Shown in pieces: positions 18,173 to 27,031 of a DNA stretch of 64,000 nt. How positions within the stretch are numbered: position 1 is the first letter of the stretch; every line of letters starts with the position of its first letter. Made by a program: the position numbers and the translations under genes. Source of the stretch: Agrilactobacillus composti DSM 18527 = JCM 14202 (GTDB lineage Bacteria > Bacillota > Bacilli > Lactobacillales > Lactobacillaceae); contig NZ_AZGA01000020.1 of the NCBI RefSeq assembly GCF_001436375.1, forward strand, positions 1 through 64,000, written 5' to 3'. The notes under the pieces were generated by a model. It was given only the letters and a program-made list of their open reading frames with translations. It was not told where the DNA came from and made no database searches.

Positions 18173-19684
18173 ATGGCACTTTTTGGTAAACACACAGCTG
18201 CAGACGACCCGGCTCAGGGGGCGACCCCCTTGGGATTGGCGCCGAAATCAGCTACCTCAGGACCGCTATTCAAGCCCCAAGTAGACCCCTATCCTAAAGG
18301 CGCTGAACCCGTAGAACCCGCACCCCAAGCACCGGTTGCTGATCCTACACCGGTAGCAGCACCAGCTTTTAGCCAACCGGCACCAGGCCGGCAGTATGAT
18401 CAAACCCCTAGCAGTCCGAAGTCTTATCCTAAGACCACCAGAGCAGCGCTACGGCGCAATCAGTATTTGGGCAACCAAGATCCATGGCAAGTCACCCAAC
18501 AAAACCTGCTGGACTTACAAGAACAAATTACCCAGACCAAGGCCCAATTACGCCAAGAACTTTTGGACCAGCGCTCTTGTTTGCGCCATGACTGGCGCCA
18601 GCAAACTGCTGATTTAACCCCGGCTAGCCCAGAACACCAAGCCACGGTGGACAAGTTGCAACAACAAATCGACACCCTCAATGAGGCCTTGATCAAGTGG
18701 TTTGGCACCCAAAAGATCGCCAATCATGTTTATTTTAATAAAAAACGCCATTATTTCTTATTAGATACCACGCTGCGGGATCTAAGCGGGGCGCAACGGG
18801 CGTTATTCAAGAGTCTGCGGGGCTTTTTCCAAGGCATGCAGATTCCTTTAAGCCAACTATCCACCGACTTTGACGCCAATTTAGCCAGTCGGGTGCAACA
18901 ATTGGCCCAAGATAAGTTATTGACTCCCAAAGCGGCGGTTTTAAATCAATACCGGGATCTACAGGAGTTAGATGACACCGTTAAATTTAAACCTGATATT
19001 CCCCTGAGTGCGGAGATGACCAAGGAACACGATGACGAGCACAATTTGGATAAGGTTTATGATGGGAACCAACAGTTGGTGATGGTCATTGCCTATTTGG
19101 GGGACCAGCAGATTCAAACCATCGCCCATTATCGCGCCGACCGCATGATCAGCCGGGATATTTTTGATGCCAATGGGGCGGTGTCCAGCACTCAATACTT
19201 TGAACAAAGCAGCAATGAACGCCTGTTGCGGGAGAACTTTTATCGCCAAGACGGTTCCTTGGTGTTGATCAAGAGCTATCAGGAGAATGAACCTTACATT
19301 CAATTGTTGAGCCGCAGTAATGTTTTGATGGCTGTGTTCAATTCGGAATTGGAGCTGACTTTATGGTGGTTGCGCCACGATGTCTTCAATAGTGAGACTT
19401 CGATTTTAATTCCCACGGATTCACCTTTGTATCAACCTTTACTAGATATCGAAGACTTAAAAGTGGAAATTATCCCGATTTTAGCGGACTATCAAGCCCA
19501 TGACGATATCACCAGCCAATTGATGACTTTAGACAGTCCCATCGACAGCGTGTTGGTGACCCAACAAGATGCTAAGACTTACTTAGAAACCCAGACCCAG
19601 CGGGAATTAGACGTGTCGGTCTTGCCCGAAGTCCCCGTGGTGGATGAAGCGGCCAACCAAACTGGCGGCGTGCCGAAGTTTTAG
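18173..19684 (+). CDS. Hypothetical protein with proline-rich N terminus and DUF1975-like region
   Basis: The 503-residue protein has a disordered Pro/Ala-rich N-terminal 100 residues, a coiled-coil segment (about 100-175, NLLDLQEQITQTKAQLRQEL), and a C-terminal alpha/beta region of about 320 residues. Its central part (SRDIFDANGAVSSTQYF, then FYRQDGSLVLIKSY) resembles the beta-sheet extension found in TarM/GtfA-like glycosyltransferases, but no complete GT-B catalytic site is visible. ATG at 18173 is chosen over an in-frame ATG at 18152 because GGAG lies nine bases before it. Function unknown; a wall-polymer related or regulatory role is conjecture. Confidence 0.55.
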   Translation: MALFGKHTAADDPAQGATPLGLAPKSATSGPLFKPQVDPYPKGAEPVEPAPQAPVADPTPVAAPAFSQPAPGRQYDQTPSSPKSYPKTTRAALRRNQYLGNQDPWQVTQQNLLDLQEQITQTKAQLRQELLDQRSCLRHDWRQQTADLTPASPEHQATVDKLQQQIDTLNEALIKWFGTQKIANHVYFNKKRHYFLLDTTLRDLSGAQRALFKSLRGFFQGMQIPLSQLSTDFDANLASRVQQLAQDKLLTPKAAVLNQYRDLQELDDTVKFKPDIPLSAEMTKEHDDEHNLDKVYDGNQQLVMVIAYLGDQQIQTIAHYRADRMISRDIFDANGAVSSTQYFEQSSNERLLRENFYRQDGSLVLIKSYQENEPYIQLLSRSNVLMAVFNSELELTLWWLRHDVFNSETSILIPTDSPLYQPLLDIEDLKVEIIPILADYQAHDDITSQLMTLDSPIDSVLVTQQDAKTYLETQTQRELDVSVLPEVPVVDEAANQTGGVPKF

Positions 19685-19763
19685 CGGACCTTTGTCGGGC
19701 TGAAGATTGCAATTTTTCAAATTCCTGTCATAATGTGTCTCAAATTTAACATGAAAACGAGGG

Positions 19764-20555
19764 ATGACCGTGACCAAATTAAAGATTGCCGTGGCCCAAA
19801 TTGATATTGCCTTTGGCCAACCGGCTGTGAACTTTCAAAGGGTTGAGACCTTTGTAAAAAAAGCGGCGGCGCAAAAGGTGGATATCGTGGCCTTTCCAGA
19901 AATGTGGAACACCGGCTATGCACTCACTGAATTAGACCAATTGGCGGACCCCGATGGCTTGCAGACCCAGGCGTTATTGAGCCGCTTAGCTAAGGAAAAT
20001 CAGCTGTATATTTTTGGGGGTTCCGTGGCTACCAAAGAAGCCGGCAAATTTTATAACACCACTTATGTGTATGATCCCAAGGGCCAATTGTTGACCACTT
20101 ACCGCAAGGTCCATTTATTCGGCCTGATGCATGAAGGCGATCACTTAGACGCCGGGGCCGCCGAGACCCACTTTAACATTGGCAAGATTGCCGCCACCAA
20201 CGTGATTTGTTACGACATTCGTTTCCCCGAATGGTTGCGCAAGCTAAGTGCCGCCGGTAGCAGTTTGATTTTTGTCCCGGCAGAATGGCCCACCGTCCGG
20301 ATCAAACAGTGGGCTCGCCTGCTGGCGGCCCGGGCCATTGAGAACCAAAGCTTCGTGGTGGCCATCAATCGGGTGGGCAGTGACCCGGATAATGCCTTTG
20401 GGGGCCATTCCTTAGTGTTAGATCCTTTAGGGGATGCCATTTTGACCCTGGGGGACCAGGAAGAACTGGGCATTGCCGAAATTGATTTAGACCAAATCCC
20501 CGCCATCCGCGGGGAGATTCCGGTCTTTGAGGATCGGCGACCAGAGTTATATTAA
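19764..20555 (+). CDS. Carbon-nitrogen hydrolase (nitrilase superfamily), omega-amidase-like
   Basis: The 263-residue enzyme has the Glu-Lys-Cys triad of the nitrilase superfamily: E in VAFPEMWNTGYA (about residue 45), K in TYRKVHLF (about 114) and C in VICYDIRFPEWLR (about 151). Overall length and RFPEW context fit the omega-amidase/YafV group that hydrolyses 2-oxoglutaramate-type amides in the cytoplasm, though other small amides are possible. An ATG codon at 19764 follows ACGAGGGATG. It is the last gene before the AT-rich island and is followed by a strong terminator. Confidence 0.85.
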   Translation: MTVTKLKIAVAQIDIAFGQPAVNFQRVETFVKKAAAQKVDIVAFPEMWNTGYALTELDQLADPDGLQTQALLSRLAKENQLYIFGGSVATKEAGKFYNTTYVYDPKGQLLTTYRKVHLFGLMHEGDHLDAGAAETHFNIGKIAATNVICYDIRFPEWLRKLSAAGSSLIFVPAEWPTVRIKQWARLLAARAIENQSFVVAINRVGSDPDNAFGGHSLVLDPLGDAILTLGDQEELGIAEIDLDQIPAIRGEIPVFEDRRPELY

Positions 20556-20565
20556 TTTAATTAGT

Positions 20566-20625
20566 AAAGGCTATTTTTTCTAATTTCTATTTTTGAAATC
20601 AGAAGAAATAGCCTTTATTTTGCAT
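20566..20625 (+). terminator. Intrinsic terminator after the amidase gene
   Basis: AAAGGCTATTTTTTCT (20566-20581) pairs AGAAGAAATAGCCTTT (20601-20616) with one mismatch and is followed by ATTTTGCATTTTT. It marks the left limit of the AT-rich island. Confidence 0.8.
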
Positions 20626-20830
20626 TTTTATAAAATTTAATAGTATTCAAAAGAAAAATTGGTCTAAAAATAATTTGAGATTATTAATAATTTTTTTATA
20701 TAAAATAAGCGTTATATTTGTTTTGAAAATAATTTCAACCCTTAATACATCATTTTAGAATATTCTAGCCAAATAATCGTTTATTAAGATTTTTCTTTTG
20801 GTATTTTAATTTTAGCTCTATTATCCTCAC

Positions 20831-20890
20831 AAAATAGTTATATTTTTGAAATTAAATTGCATTAATTTTGAAAATATAACTATTTTTTCA
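20831..20890. repeat. Perfect 16-bp inverted repeat, extended hairpin, in AT-rich non-coding DNA
   Basis: AAAATAGTTATATTTT (20831-20846) is exactly complementary to 20871-20886, with an inner AAATTAA/TTAATTT stem, giving nearly 24 paired bases, followed by a T run. It lies in the 440-base gene-free stretch 20626-21068. It could be an extra terminator insulating the operon, or the scar of a small mobile element. Nothing else except the promoter at 20997 is seen in this stretch. Confidence 0.6.
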
Positions 20891-20996
20891 TTTGCAACAC
20901 AGCTTAAAATCTATATAAAAATGGAATAAAAAAGGCGACTATCAAAATATTCCAAAATTATATAATAATATTTATTGCGTTATGATAAAAAAAGCT

Positions 20997-21025
20997 TTGA
21001 CATTTTGAACTCCACAAAACATAAT
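20997..21025 (+). promoter_or_regulatory. Promoter of the AT-rich biosynthetic operon
   Basis: A perfect TTGACA (20997-21002), 17 bases and CATAAT (21020-21025) lie 44 bases before the first gene's start. This is the only good sigma-A promoter seen ahead of the seven-gene operon. Confidence 0.7.
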
Positions 21026-21068
21026 AAGCAAGAACATTGTCACTAAATAACATAAGGAGTGAATTACA

Positions 21069-22253
21069 CTGATTTACGCTGAAAGAATTTCTCAACTTAG
21101 AGAGTCACCAACTTTGGAGTTGAATTCAAAAATTAATGAATTAATTAACTCGGGTAAGGACGTAATTAACCTTACTGTTGGTGAGCCAAATTATTATGAG
21201 CCTTCAAATGCAGCACATGTTGCTATTGAAGCTATTAATGAGCACTTTACACACTACACATCAACCCCCGGCATACTTTCTTTAAGACAAGCAATAGTAA
21301 AAAAGCTGAAGGAAGATAATCAATTAGATTTTTCTGCAGATCAAATCGTTGTTTCAAACGGTGGAAAACAGGCGCTGTATAATACATTAGCAGTTTTACT
21401 AAATGAGGGGGATGAGGTGTTGATCCCGACCCCGGCATGGCCATCTTATGCTAGCCAAGTGGAGTTGTTGGATGGGGTTCCAAAAGAAATTCCACTATCT
21501 GAAGATACCGGTTTCAAACTAACACCCGATTTATTAGAAAAAAACTGTTCTCCAAAAACAAAACTTATTATTTTAAATTCACCAAGTAATCCCACTGGTG
21601 CAACATATACCTCTGCGGAATTTAAGGCTTTAGTACCAATTATTGAAAAGCATAAACTGCTGGTTATTAGCGATGAAATCTATGAAAAGCTTGTTTATGA
21701 TATGGATTATGTCTCCCCATTAAATGTCTCTCAATATATACGAGAAAACTCGATTCTAATAAATGGATTTTCAAAAGCGTTTGGCATGACTGGCTGGCGA
21801 ATTGGTTATACAGCTGCACCAATAGAAGTATCTAAGAAAATCGCTGCATTCCAGAGCCAAACAACCGCAAACATTAATTCCATTGCCCAAAAAGCTGCAG
21901 AAGTAGCGCTTGCGAATTTTGAAATTCAACACGTCGCTGAATTGAAACGGAATCGAGATATTTTATTTAAGGCCATTCAAGAAGATACAGATATGTCCCT
22001 AGATGACTGCCCTAATGGAGCTTTTTATTTATTTCCCAATATCAAAGGATTAATCGGCAAGACTTATGGTGGACAAGAAGTACATAACAGTCAGGATTTT
22101 TGCCATATTCTTTTGAAAGAAGCAGGTATTGGTATTACCCCAGGAGATGTATTTGATGCACCAAATAATGTTCGGATCTCCTATGCCAAAGATTTACAAA
22201 CAATCAAGACTGTGAGAGACCGGCTAATCAGTTTTTTTGAGGGAGAGAATTAA
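21069..22253 (+). CDS. PLP-dependent class I/II aminotransferase
   Basis: About 394 residues of fold type I aminotransferase. N-terminal residues include RISQLRESPTLELNSKI, then VGEPNY; SPSNPTG and SDEIYEKLVY form the PLP site, and the Schiff-base lysine is in NGFSKAFGMTGWRIGY. The conserved N terminus continues upstream of the first ATG/TTG, back to CTG at 21069, which has AAGGAG nine bases ahead; a stop lies three codons further upstream. CTG (or the next codon, ATT) is therefore the likely start. Aminotransferases of this branch act on aromatic, branched or aspartate-like substrates; here it probably prepares an unusual amino acid. First gene of the operon, overlapping the next by one base. 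Confidence 0.87.
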   Translation: MIYAERISQLRESPTLELNSKINELINSGKDVINLTVGEPNYYEPSNAAHVAIEAINEHFTHYTSTPGILSLRQAIVKKLKEDNQLDFSADQIVVSNGGKQALYNTLAVLLNEGDEVLIPTPAWPSYASQVELLDGVPKEIPLSEDTGFKLTPDLLEKNCSPKTKLIILNSPSNPTGATYTSAEFKALVPIIEKHKLLVISDEIYEKLVYDMDYVSPLNVSQYIRENSILINGFSKAFGMTGWRIGYTAAPIEVSKKIAAFQSQTTANINSIAQKAAEVALANFEIQHVAELKRNRDILFKAIQEDTDMSLDDCPNGAFYLFPNIKGLIGKTYGGQEVHNSQDFCHILLKEAGIGITPGDVFDAPNNVRISYAKDLQTIKTVRDRLISFFEGEN

Positions 22254-23947
22254 TGATTTTTGAAGATTTCAAATATCTAGTGAACCAAGCAATTTCACTA
22301 GCCAATAAAGAATCAGAAACTTCTATGGCATTTAAGCAACTGCTTACTCTCGGCGGGAAACAAAAATTTGATGATGGAAAGATGACATTAGGGTATCGTG
22401 AAAACCAGATACTTCAAACTTTAGAATTGACCGATCTAAAAGAAGACCCAATTAACCTGGACGTCTATTTTCATAACAACAAAATTGAAGTTACAACTGA
22501 TGATTTGAGGCATGTCAAAAATAGTACGTATGCTTTTAGTTTTGATTACCCGCTGAAAAAGTGGAAACATATTCTAGCCGAAGAAAATGAATTACTGAAT
22601 ATTGAGTATAAACAAGCACTTTTGCACATTGGTGACTTTAATGATCTGAAGAAGCGGCATGTTGTTGATATGGCAGAATTTTTTCTGGCGCACATGGCTC
22701 CAATAATTTTCTATATCAACGAAAATGTATATTCAAATTTTGACTATCTTAGTAATTTATATGCAAAGCGGCGTAAAGACAAAGATGATTTTTTATTTGA
22801 AAAACTTAGAAATACTGCAATCAAAGATTGGAAACAAGAAGACCTGATTTTTATTTGCTTCTTGAACTATCTACTCTCTTCTGGGATACAAACACGTGCA
22901 GAGGAATTCAATGGTAAACAAGTTTCAATGTCAGCACTGGTTACATATTTAGAACGCAAAAATGCGACCTATGTTGATATGGGTATTTCGGATATCGAAG
23001 ATTTTAAATCATTAACTTTAGATGAGAAAGTTAGAGCTTTAAGGCAAAAATATGCAAAAATTCAAGAAAGAAAAATTGTATATCGAAGGATTAATGGGCT
23101 ATCATTGCAAAAAAGTGAGGAGTATTTAAATGATGCGACCTTACTGGAGGATTTGCCACAGAATTTAAAATTAAGCAATTCTTTGAAGCTTAATTTTAAG
23201 ATTGATTCTGCTAATCTCCAAAGCTATAAAAACAGCGTAAATAGATATCTAACAAATGATGATGGTGATTTAGAAGAAAAGTTTTTAAAATTATTGCGAT
23301 TTTTACTTTTTGATCTGAGTGAAAAAACTTCTGCTGATATGGCATTTTCTCGGTTTTTCAGTAGCCTTGGTAGGCTGCTAGAACTAGATAAAAATGGTGA
23401 ATATCAAGCAATTTCTGATTTGAATGCCAAGAATTATTATTGCTATGTTGTTCCGGGCAGGAAGATGGTTGAGAAGCTGCCAAAAGTTTTGGTTACTAAT
23501 GTGAATATGGCTGTCACCTCAAGAATGCTTTACAATAGTTGGCATTATATGCCGGCTAATTTTTTGAATGATGGTATTAATACTGAACATAGGGAGTTCT
23601 ATTTTTCAGCGGTTATGGCTGATATTGCAAATTTAGATAAATATCATCATGTTGGTCATGTGAAAATGTCTATTAACAATACAATTCGTGTTCCAAAAGA
23701 ACTTTATATCCATGGTCGAACATATAAGGCGTTACTGGACGTTAGATTAATGAGACGTGGTGATCAAGAATTTTCTGTGGAAGATTTAGGAATGGCGGTC
23801 AATTACACAAGTTATATTCAGCATCTATGCCAGGTATTATTGGACGTTCTGGATAAGGACAGAAGATTTGACTTTGCCTTGGAACAGATGGACAAACACA
23901 AATATTCATTGCAGTTTTCAGAAATTAAGGAGGATTATTTATCATGA
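22253..23947 (+). CDS. Large protein of unrecognised family in the biosynthetic operon
   Basis: The 564-residue product has no signal peptide or obvious membrane helix. The N-terminal half is rich in charged and aromatic residues. The C-terminal half holds clusters of potential metal or catalytic residues: YNSWHYMPANF, NTEHREFYFSAVMADI and KYHHVGHVKMSINN. No known ligase, oxygenase or nucleotide-binding motif was recognised. It sits between an aminotransferase (one-base overlap) and an ATP-grasp ligase (four-base overlap), so strict translational coupling argues for a dedicated step in the same pathway. GGGAGAG precedes the ATG. Function unknown; it is the most interesting orphan of the window. 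Confidence 0.75.
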   Translation: MIFEDFKYLVNQAISLANKESETSMAFKQLLTLGGKQKFDDGKMTLGYRENQILQTLELTDLKEDPINLDVYFHNNKIEVTTDDLRHVKNSTYAFSFDYPLKKWKHILAEENELLNIEYKQALLHIGDFNDLKKRHVVDMAEFFLAHMAPIIFYINENVYSNFDYLSNLYAKRRKDKDDFLFEKLRNTAIKDWKQEDLIFICFLNYLLSSGIQTRAEEFNGKQVSMSALVTYLERKNATYVDMGISDIEDFKSLTLDEKVRALRQKYAKIQERKIVYRRINGLSLQKSEEYLNDATLLEDLPQNLKLSNSLKLNFKIDSANLQSYKNSVNRYLTNDDGDLEEKFLKLLRFLLFDLSEKTSADMAFSRFFSSLGRLLELDKNGEYQAISDLNAKNYYCYVVPGRKMVEKLPKVLVTNVNMAVTSRMLYNSWHYMPANFLNDGINTEHREFYFSAVMADIANLDKYHHVGHVKMSINNTIRVPKELYIHGRTYKALLDVRLMRRGDQEFSVEDLGMAVNYTSYIQHLCQVLLDVLDKDRRFDFALEQMDKHKYSLQFSEIKEDYLS

Positions 23948-25209
23948 AAAGAGTACTTTTTATTAATTTGAGATCACACTTAGTGGAAAGAATGGAACCG
24001 TTATTTGCTGCAAAAAAAATGGGTGTTAGAGTAACGGTATTAACAGATTCAATTCCAGATATTGATGATGGGTATGTCGATGATTTCATTGTGACCGATA
24101 CTTATGATATGCCACATGCTGTTGAAAAAGTAAAAGTCTACGCAAAGAATAAACCCATCAATGGGGTGTTAACTTGGGCTGATAAAGACGTAGAGTTGGT
24201 CTCATTAATTGCCAAGGCATTAAACATACCAGGACCATCTTTAGAATCAAGCAAAAATGCAAGAGATAAGGTTTTAATGCGGGAAGCCATTGCAAAGGTT
24301 GATCCCGATTTATGCCCAAAATTTGCAAGTGTTAAGAACTTTGCAGAACTTAAAGCTGCAGCAAATGACATTGGGTTTCCTGCAGTTTTAAAACCGGTAG
24401 GTGCATCAGGGAGTAAGACCATTATTAAGATATATTCAGAGGATTCTTTAGCAGATGCATATCAAAGATTGGTTGATGAGACAAGTATTTCTAGAGATAA
24501 AGTTTATAGCTACTTCCCTAGTGAGTACATCTATGAAGAACTGTTAACGGGAAAAGAGATATCTATTGAAGGATTTGTTTCAACCTTCTCTAAAGATATT
24601 GTGATCGCAGGAATGACAGATAAAGAAGTTACTGATGAATATTCTACAGAATATTTAGAATATGAACCTTCACAGAAATCTGCTGATGATCTAAGTAACT
24701 ATCGAACTAAAATAAAACAAGCAATACGAGGACTTGGAATCACAGAATGTGCATTTCATGCAGAGTGTAAAGTTGATGGGACAAAATTTAAAGTTATTGA
24801 AATTGCTGCGCGTCCCGGTGGAGAATTTATTACGACACATCTTGTGAAAATCGCTTCTGGAGTTTCATTTGTTGAACAAAATATTAAAAATTCGCTTGGA
24901 GAAGAAATTGACAACCGTATTGAATTTAAAGAATGGTCAAAAAATCCTCGGACAATCGTCGGGCATCTTGATTTCATGGCAAAAAAAGAGGGGATTGTTA
25001 CGAAACTTGGCGGTTTTCAAGAGATATTTGAAGATCCAAATGTGATTAATTTTATGCCCTTAAAAGATGTTGGAGATTCTGTTGTCCTGCCACCAAAGGA
25101 TTATGGATCACTTTATACGGCAACCATGGTTGTTAAGGGGAATTCTATTGACGAAATTGATGAATCATTTAAAAATATTGAACGTAAATTCAAAATTGAA
25201 ATAGATTAG
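23944..25209 (+). CDS. ATP-grasp carboxylate-amine ligase (first of three)
   Basis: The 421-residue protein has an N-terminal pre-ATP-grasp Rossmann region, then an ATP-grasp_4-type core. Visible are the glycine-loop strand AVLKPVGASGSKT (about residue 143), the acidic adenine region YIYEELLTGKEISIEG (about 195), and the metal-binding strand KVIEIAARPGGEF (about 282). This is the BacD/carbamoyl-phosphate-synthase-like group, which activates a carboxylate as acyl phosphate and joins it to an amine. Substrates are unknown. AAGGAGG is ten bases before the ATG, which overlaps the previous stop. Confidence 0.87.
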   Translation: MKRVLFINLRSHLVERMEPLFAAKKMGVRVTVLTDSIPDIDDGYVDDFIVTDTYDMPHAVEKVKVYAKNKPINGVLTWADKDVELVSLIAKALNIPGPSLESSKNARDKVLMREAIAKVDPDLCPKFASVKNFAELKAAANDIGFPAVLKPVGASGSKTIIKIYSEDSLADAYQRLVDETSISRDKVYSYFPSEYIYEELLTGKEISIEGFVSTFSKDIVIAGMTDKEVTDEYSTEYLEYEPSQKSADDLSNYRTKIKQAIRGLGITECAFHAECKVDGTKFKVIEIAARPGGEFITTHLVKIASGVSFVEQNIKNSLGEEIDNRIEFKEWSKNPRTIVGHLDFMAKKEGIVTKLGGFQEIFEDPNVINFMPLKDVGDSVVLPPKDYGSLYTATMVVKGNSIDEIDESFKNIERKFKIEID

Positions 25210-25221
25210 GGGCATTTATTC

Positions 25222-25668
25222 TTGAAAGCTATGGTAGTTTATACAAGTATGACGGGTAATGATGAAGAAATTGCCAAAATTGTTACCAGAGAACTTGAAA
25301 AAAATAAGGTTGATACTCAGATTCAAGAAATGGAATTTGTAGACGCCGATGAATTTAATGACCTCGATATTTTGGTTGTTGCCTCATATACGTATGATGA
25401 TGGTGAAGTTCCGGATGGAGCTATGGACTTGTATGAAGATTTAACTGAAGCCAAGTTTCCAAATTTAGTTTACGGTGTCTGTGGATCTGGAGATACCTTT
25501 TACGAAGACTTTTGTAGTGCTGTTGATAATTTTGGAGATAAGCTTTCAAATACAGGCGCTCGTGAAGGAGCAAAGTCCGTAAAAATTGAGCTTTTCCCTG
25601 AAGATAAAGATGTTGAAAGACTAATTCAATTCACGAATGATATTTTGGCTTCTGCAAATAGAAATTAA
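25222..25668 (+). CDS. Flavodoxin
   Basis: The 148-residue protein has the FMN-phosphate loop near its N terminus (VVYTSMTGNDEEIA, residues 5-18, matching T/S-x-T-G-N-T), the second loop ASYTYDDGEVPD with an aromatic residue stacking on FMN, and VYGVCGSGDTFYEDFC. Long pI-lowering acidic composition is typical. Flavodoxins are one-electron carriers in the cytoplasm. Its placement between two ATP-grasp genes suggests that a pathway step needs low-potential electrons. The start is TTG with AGGGG about ten bases upstream. Confidence 0.87.
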   Translation: MKAMVVYTSMTGNDEEIAKIVTRELEKNKVDTQIQEMEFVDADEFNDLDILVVASYTYDDGEVPDGAMDLYEDLTEAKFPNLVYGVCGSGDTFYEDFCSAVDNFGDKLSNTGAREGAKSVKIELFPEDKDVERLIQFTNDILASANRN

Positions 25669-25708
25669 GCATCGATTTAGATAATTTCAGGACTGGAGGA
25701 TGATTGCT

Positions 25709-26938
25709 CTGGAAATCTGTGTGATAAACAGAGTACCACTTGAACGGGCTCCTATTAATAGTTGGCTGGATGAAAATGACAATGTTACGTTGATTTCCAG
25801 GTATGATATGCCCATTGAATACTTGACAAAAATAAAGCATTTTTACTGTCTTAAGAACTTCGATAATGATCAGGCTTTAGAATCATTAATCATTAAGTTG
25901 CACGATCAATTTAGGTTTAATCGGCTTATTACCTTGTCTGAGAATGATGTTGTAAGAACTGCCAAGTTAAGAAGCCTTTTGAAAATTGATGGACAAGATT
26001 TTTTTAGCGGTTGGTTATTTAAGGACAAACCGACCATGAAAGAGTTTGCACAGTTACGAGGGCTTAATGTTCCAGGATTTACATCTATAAGTTCATTTCA
26101 AGAGGCAGTCGAGTTTGCTGAAAATCATGGGTATCCTTTGATTTGTAAACCAATCAATGAGGCCGGCTCACTAGATGTTCTGTATATTAAAGACAATACA
26201 GATCTTGGGGAAGTTAAGGGATTGTTGAAAAAATATGACCAAATTGACATTGAAGAGTTTATTAAGGGTAGATTATTTCATGTTGATGGTGTTATCAGTA
26301 AGCGGAAGATAGCTTTTGTTTCAGTTTCAATGTATTTGACGAATGATGGAAAAAGTACGACGCTATTTAATCAACAATCCGACAGCTTAGATGTCACTAG
26401 AACTTTTTCGGATTTTACAATCAACCAGAATTCAGAAGAATTTAAGAACTTGGCATCCGAAACAAATAAACTATTAGAGGATCCGACTTTTGATAACGGA
26501 ACTGTCCACATTGAATATATCATTGATACCAATGGAAAAGCATACTTTATTGAAATGGGGAGTCGAACTGGAGGTATGATGATTGCTAATACTATTGAAC
26601 ATAAATTTGGTTTTGTGATGAATGAGGCCTCGTTTAAACTACAAGCAAATATTCCTTTCAATTTTCCCGATAAAAAGATTGATTCTGAATACGGTTATAT
26701 GACCATTCTTCCAGAAAACAACAAATTAATTAAATTCAATGAAGAGATTATCCGGGAGAATCCAGATGTTATTCAATTAGAATCTAACGCAGTTATTGGG
26801 CATGATTATCAGTTGGCCACGGAATCAACTTCAAGAATAGGCACCATTTTATTTTCAGCTAAGAATGTGGCAGATGTTAAAAATAAAATTAACAATCTTA
26901 CTCAATTAATTGATAAGAACATTGTTTGGTCAACTTAA
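25709..26938 (+). CDS. ATP-grasp ligase (second of three)
   Basis: About 409 residues. The ATP-grasp core shows LICKPINEAGSLDVLYI (about residue 143), IEEFIKGRLFHVDGVI (about 178) and the metal strand FIEMGSRTGGMM (about 275). The N-terminal domain is of the pre-ATP-grasp type. The start was set at CTG 25709 because GGAGG lies exactly nine bases before it; the ATG at 25700 directly abuts the GGAGG and is too close for normal initiation, though it remains possible. It probably forms an amide or peptide bond in the product of this operon. Base composition is AT-rich like its neighbours. Confidence 0.85.
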   Translation: MEICVINRVPLERAPINSWLDENDNVTLISRYDMPIEYLTKIKHFYCLKNFDNDQALESLIIKLHDQFRFNRLITLSENDVVRTAKLRSLLKIDGQDFFSGWLFKDKPTMKEFAQLRGLNVPGFTSISSFQEAVEFAENHGYPLICKPINEAGSLDVLYIKDNTDLGEVKGLLKKYDQIDIEEFIKGRLFHVDGVISKRKIAFVSVSMYLTNDGKSTTLFNQQSDSLDVTRTFSDFTINQNSEEFKNLASETNKLLEDPTFDNGTVHIEYIIDTNGKAYFIEMGSRTGGMMIANTIEHKFGFVMNEASFKLQANIPFNFPDKKIDSEYGYMTILPENNKLIKFNEEIIRENPDVIQLESNAVIGHDYQLATESTSRIGTILFSAKNVADVKNKINNLTQLIDKNIVWST

Positions 26939-27031
26939 GTGAAGCACATCTCTTTAGTTAGATTCTAGATAATTGAGGTTTATAAGTTATTAAGTCGCAA
27001 CTACAGAACCAATCTAGAGGGAGGACTCTAA

